Source: Pseudarthrobacter sp. BIM B-2242
Lineage (GTDB): Bacteria; Actinomycetota; Actinomycetes; Actinomycetales; Micrococcaceae
Direction: 5' to 3'
DNA length: 64,000 nucleotides
NCBI RefSeq assembly: GCF_014764445.1
Contig: NZ_CP061721.1
Location: 1,860,001-1,924,000 of the forward strand
Part shown: positions 61,762 to 64,000 of the stretch, piece by piece
Layout of the letters: every line of letters starts with the position of its first letter
How positions within the stretch are numbered: the first letter of the stretch is position 1
Position numbers and translations under genes: made by a program
Notes under the pieces: generated by a model
The model's database searches: none
What the model was told of the DNA's origin: nothing
What the model saw: only the letters and a program-made list of their open reading frames with translations

Positions 61762-61825
61762 GCATCGACTGCTCTACAGGTGTCGTTTTGGAGGGTCAAA
61801 ACGACACCTACTCAGCAGCCGATGG
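61762..61825. repeat. 64 nt palindromic element C
   Basis: Hairpin with perfect inner arms AGGTGTCGTTTT and AAAACGACACCT and outer arms GCATCGACTGCTC and its near-mirror ending CGATGG. Same length and ends as element A, with element B (the terminator) between them. Confidence 0.6.
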
Positions 61826-61830
61826 TTACG

Positions 61831-62901
61831 CTAGGAGATGTCCAGCGCAGTCCGCCGCTGCGGGGGAGGACCCACCACGGTCAGATCCATCTCCGCCTGT
61901 GCCCGGCCAAAACCCTCCATGTCCATGTAGGGTGCGCCGCCTTCGGTATACATGTAATCCCCGGTGGGTTTGTTGAAGTACTCGAAGAAGCCGTTGAAGA
62001 CCGATGGCGTCAGGAAGCCCACCATCTGCGTGTTGTGGGAATCGAAGGCGAACGAATGGACGGTGCCGGCAGGGGCGTGGACGAAGTCGCCCTTGGTCAG
62101 CAGCATCTCCCTGCCGTTGGCGTAAAGCCACATCCGCCCTTCCGTGCACAGGAAGTTCTCCGTGTGCTCGGAGTGGAAGTGCAGCGGGATATACGGGGAC
62201 TTAGCGCCCTTCGTGTGGACCGCGAAATAGTTGGACCCCGTGTTCGCCGGGCGCGAGAGGTAGGTGAACATGGTCTGGTAGCTGGCCAGGCGCTCGCCCT
62301 CGTGAGCGCTGAGGAAGTAGGGGCTCTGCGTGGGCGGCAGGCCGGCGTCGTGCTTGAACGTGGGCGTGACCCGCTCGACGTCCGGGAACGTGATACCGAA
62401 CTCGGCGCCCACCTCGGCCTGTTCCTGGAGGCCGGCCTTACGGCCGGCCCGCACGGGCGGAACGTGGGAATCGATCGGGGTGCCCACGCGCTCGTAGTAG
62501 GCCTCGGCGCCGCCGGGTGTCATCCAGTTCAGGAAGCGGGTGTAGTGGCTCGCCATCCGGTACGCGTGAGGCGTACCCGGCGGGATGACCACCGAGTCGC
62601 CGGGGGTGAGGATACGGCTCTCGCCAGGAAGCCACACATGCAGGATGCCGTCGAAAACGTAGAGGGTCTTGTGCTCCACTGTGTGGCTGACAAAGGGCGT
62701 TTCCGCGCCCATGCCGCCGGAGATGTAGGCGGCACTGAAGATCCCGCCGGTGTCCGCGGCGCGGGCTATCACGGTCACCAATTGCCCGTTGATCTCGTAG
62801 CGGGCGCCTTCCCCCGAGGCCATGTAGTACGGCACTGCCTCGCCCGGCAAGGCATTGGACACCGGCAACTGCTGGTTCATTTCCTCAACGCTGAGGGACA
62901 T
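61831..62901 (-). CDS. quercetin 2,3-dioxygenase-like bicupin
   Basis: 356 aa from the ATG at 62901 (AAGGAA upstream). Two cupin domains. The C-terminal cupin has a complete metal site: HFHSEHTENF gives His241, His243 and Glu248, with His282 in AGTVHSF. The N-terminal cupin (SHTVEHKTLYVFDG) keeps His73 and His112, but the other canonical ligands read Val71 and Lys78. So one metal site is likely, in the C-terminal half. Quercetinases open the flavonol ring with O2 to a depside and release CO. It is transcribed away from the operator at 62980. Confidence 0.87.
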   Translation of the reverse strand: MSLSVEEMNQQLPVSNALPGEAVPYYMASGEGARYEINGQLVTVIARAADTGGIFSAAYISGGMGAETPFVSHTVEHKTLYVFDGILHVWLPGESRILTPGDSVVIPPGTPHAYRMASHYTRFLNWMTPGGAEAYYERVGTPIDSHVPPVRAGRKAGLQEQAEVGAEFGITFPDVERVTPTFKHDAGLPPTQSPYFLSAHEGERLASYQTMFTYLSRPANTGSNYFAVHTKGAKSPYIPLHFHSEHTENFLCTEGRMWLYANGREMLLTKGDFVHAPAGTVHSFAFDSHNTQMVGFLTPSVFNGFFEYFNKPTGDYMYTEGGAPYMDMEGFGRAQAEMDLTVVGPPPQRRTALDIS

Positions 62902-62979
62902 CGGTTCCTTCTTTCCTGTATCGCCCAGTATGGGGTCTGGAAAAGCATCTCCGATCCTGGCGCCAGAATGGAGCCGGGA

Positions 62980-62994
62980 TTTCATTGGATGAAA
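62980..62994. promoter_or_regulatory. IclR-type operator upstream of quercetinase
   Basis: TTTCATTGGATGAAA followed by GCG, the most symmetric of the four copies. It lies 78 nt upstream of the quercetinase start and 147 nt before the DUF4397 gene. Confidence 0.68.
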
Positions 62995-63141
62995 GCGTTC
63001 TCACCAGGCATCGCCTTTGACGGGCTACGCCGAAAAACTCCTCGAAGAATTTCTGTGCATATGCATCCAAATCCTGCACTGCGCCGGTAGTAGGGGTGTA
63101 AGCAAAAATGCCCGCGGGGCGGGCCGATGAAGGAGAAGGAC

Positions 63142-64000
63142 ATGCGCAGGAGCATTTTCACAGCAGGAGCAGGCGCAGCGGCAATTGCGGCAGCAATCGC
63201 TTTCGCCGGCCCGGCCCAGGCCGCCGAGGGGGACGCCCAGCTTTCCGTGCTGCACGGCGTGCCCGGGTTAACGGTGGATGTCTGGGTCAACGGTGACCGC
63301 ACGCTCGATGATTTCACTCCGGGTTCGCTGGCAGGCCCACTGGCGCTGCCGCCGGGTGCCTATGAACTCGCCATCACCGCGTCGGATGCCGCTGATGCTT
63401 CGGCCCCGGCCATCGGGCCCGTGACCGTGAACCTGGCCGCGAACGGGAACTACACCGCCGTTGCCAACCTCGATGCGGCAGGCAAACCCACTGCCAACCT
63501 GTTCACCAATGACGTGTCCCGGATCGAGGCGGGCAAGGGCAAGCTGACTGTCCGGCACACCGCCGCGGCTCCCGCCGTGGACGTGCTCGCCGGAGGCGCG
63601 GCCGTGGTGTCCAACCTGGCCAACCCCAGCGAACAGACCCTGACCCTTGATCCGGGAACCATCTCGGCTGCCGTGGCTGCAACCGGCACCACCACCCCGG
63701 TGATCGGCCCGGCTGATGTGACGGTCGCCGAGGGCACGCATACCGTCGTCTACGCCTGGGGCAGCCTGGCGGACAACAACCTCCAGTTGGCTGTGCAGAC
63801 CATCGAAGGCCTGCACTCGGCACCAGGTTCTGTCCCGGGGGCCCGTGACGGCTCAGCGGATAGCGGACTTGCCGCCACTGGCATCGACGGCGGTGTATCG
63901 GCCGGATCGGTGGTGGTGACCGTCGGATTTGCTGCCCTGGCCCTGGTCCTGCTCTTTGGCGGCATCGGCATGATGCGCACCATCGCCGCCCTTCGGGCAG
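63142..64000 (+). CDS. secreted DUF4397 domain protein, 3' end beyond window
   Basis: 286 codons visible from the ATG at 63142, which has AAGGAGAAGGAC upstream (an in-frame ATG at 63127 is the alternative). Signal peptide (SIFTAGAGAAAIAAAIAFAG, then PAQAAEG). It contains DUF4397 features (AQLSVLHGVPGLTVDVWVNG, LALPPGAYELAIT, NYTAVANLDAAGKPTANLF). The frame ends in a Gly/Ser linker and a membrane helix (VVVTVGFAALALVLLFGGIGMM), so it is probably anchored to the outer face of the membrane. Function unknown; not clearly part of the flavonoid cluster. Confidence 0.85.
   Translation, partial: MRRSIFTAGAGAAAIAAAIAFAGPAQAAEGDAQLSVLHGVPGLTVDVWVNGDRTLDDFTPGSLAGPLALPPGAYELAITASDAADASAPAIGPVTVNLAANGNYTAVANLDAAGKPTANLFTNDVSRIEAGKGKLTVRHTAAAPAVDVLAGGAAVVSNLANPSEQTLTLDPGTISAAVAATGTTTPVIGPADVTVAEGTHTVVYAWGSLADNNLQLAVQTIEGLHSAPGSVPGARDGSADSGLAATGIDGGVSAGSVVVTVGFAALALVLLFGGIGMMRTIAALRA

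Noticed and set aside
61690..63090. 466-codon frame antisense to the quercetinase gene
   Set aside because: It runs through three hairpins and mirrors the bicupin gene; no recognisable domain.

Overview
The window is high-GC actinobacterial DNA. The codon use, the protein families (DUF3618, phage-holin-like, DUF4389, DUF5129, DUF5671) and the overall gene style fit Arthrobacter, Pseudarthrobacter or another member of the Micrococcaceae. The genus is an inference from protein style, not from a marker gene. No rRNA, tRNA, CRISPR array, insertion sequence or prophage was seen.

Layout. 1-5.1 kb: the 5' half of a UvrA-like ATPase, a three-gene membrane/stress operon (unknown protein, holin-like, DUF3618), a MarR regulator behind palindromic operators, a BTAD-domain protein and a small unknown protein. 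5.6-9.4 kb: a RibD/DHFR-like reductase and a HAD-GH65 fusion for disaccharide phosphorolysis. 9.4-38.4 kb: a dense stress island. It holds six universal stress protein genes (eight domains), three P-type ATPases, PEP synthase with phosphofructokinase, an Hsp20 chaperone, two zinc alcohol dehydrogenases, four paralogous FMN-binding PNPOx-like proteins, several membrane proteins, a polysaccharide deacetylase, and a DevS/DevR (DosS/DosR)-type sensor kinase and response regulator. 38.4-40.4 kb: ArfB, a ZIP metal transporter and an FTCD-like protein. 40.4-62.9 kb: a catabolic cluster with a GH1 beta-glucosidase, an oligopeptide-type ABC importer, two GH78 alpha-L-rhamnosidases, a GH43-like protein, an IclR regulator, three alpha/beta hydrolases, a fumarylacetoacetase-family enzyme, a flavin monooxygenase, a frameshifted DUF3500 gene and a quercetin dioxygenase. 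63.1 kb to the end: a secreted DUF4397 protein cut by the window edge.

How the genes work together. In the stress island I find fifteen copies of a 14-16 bp motif of the form GGGNCNNAAGGNC, close to the mycobacterial DosR box, upstream of nearly every transcription unit. For nine genes the motif ends 34-36 nt before the start codon, with an NANNNT hexamer 6-7 nt before the start. This is the geometry expected of leaderless transcripts. The island therefore reads as a compact DosR-type hypoxia/dormancy regulon with its regulator inside it.

The second system reads as a flavonol rhamnoglucoside (rutin-like) pathway. Rhamnosidases and the beta-glucosidase would release the aglycone, the dioxygenase would open it to a depside ester, hydrolases would split the ester, and the monooxygenase and FAH-family enzyme would process an aromatic product. 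Four copies of a 15 bp palindrome (TTTCATTSRRTGAAA-like) lie at its four promoter regions and probably bind the IclR regulator. A 19 bp tandem duplication breaks the DUF3500 gene in this cluster.
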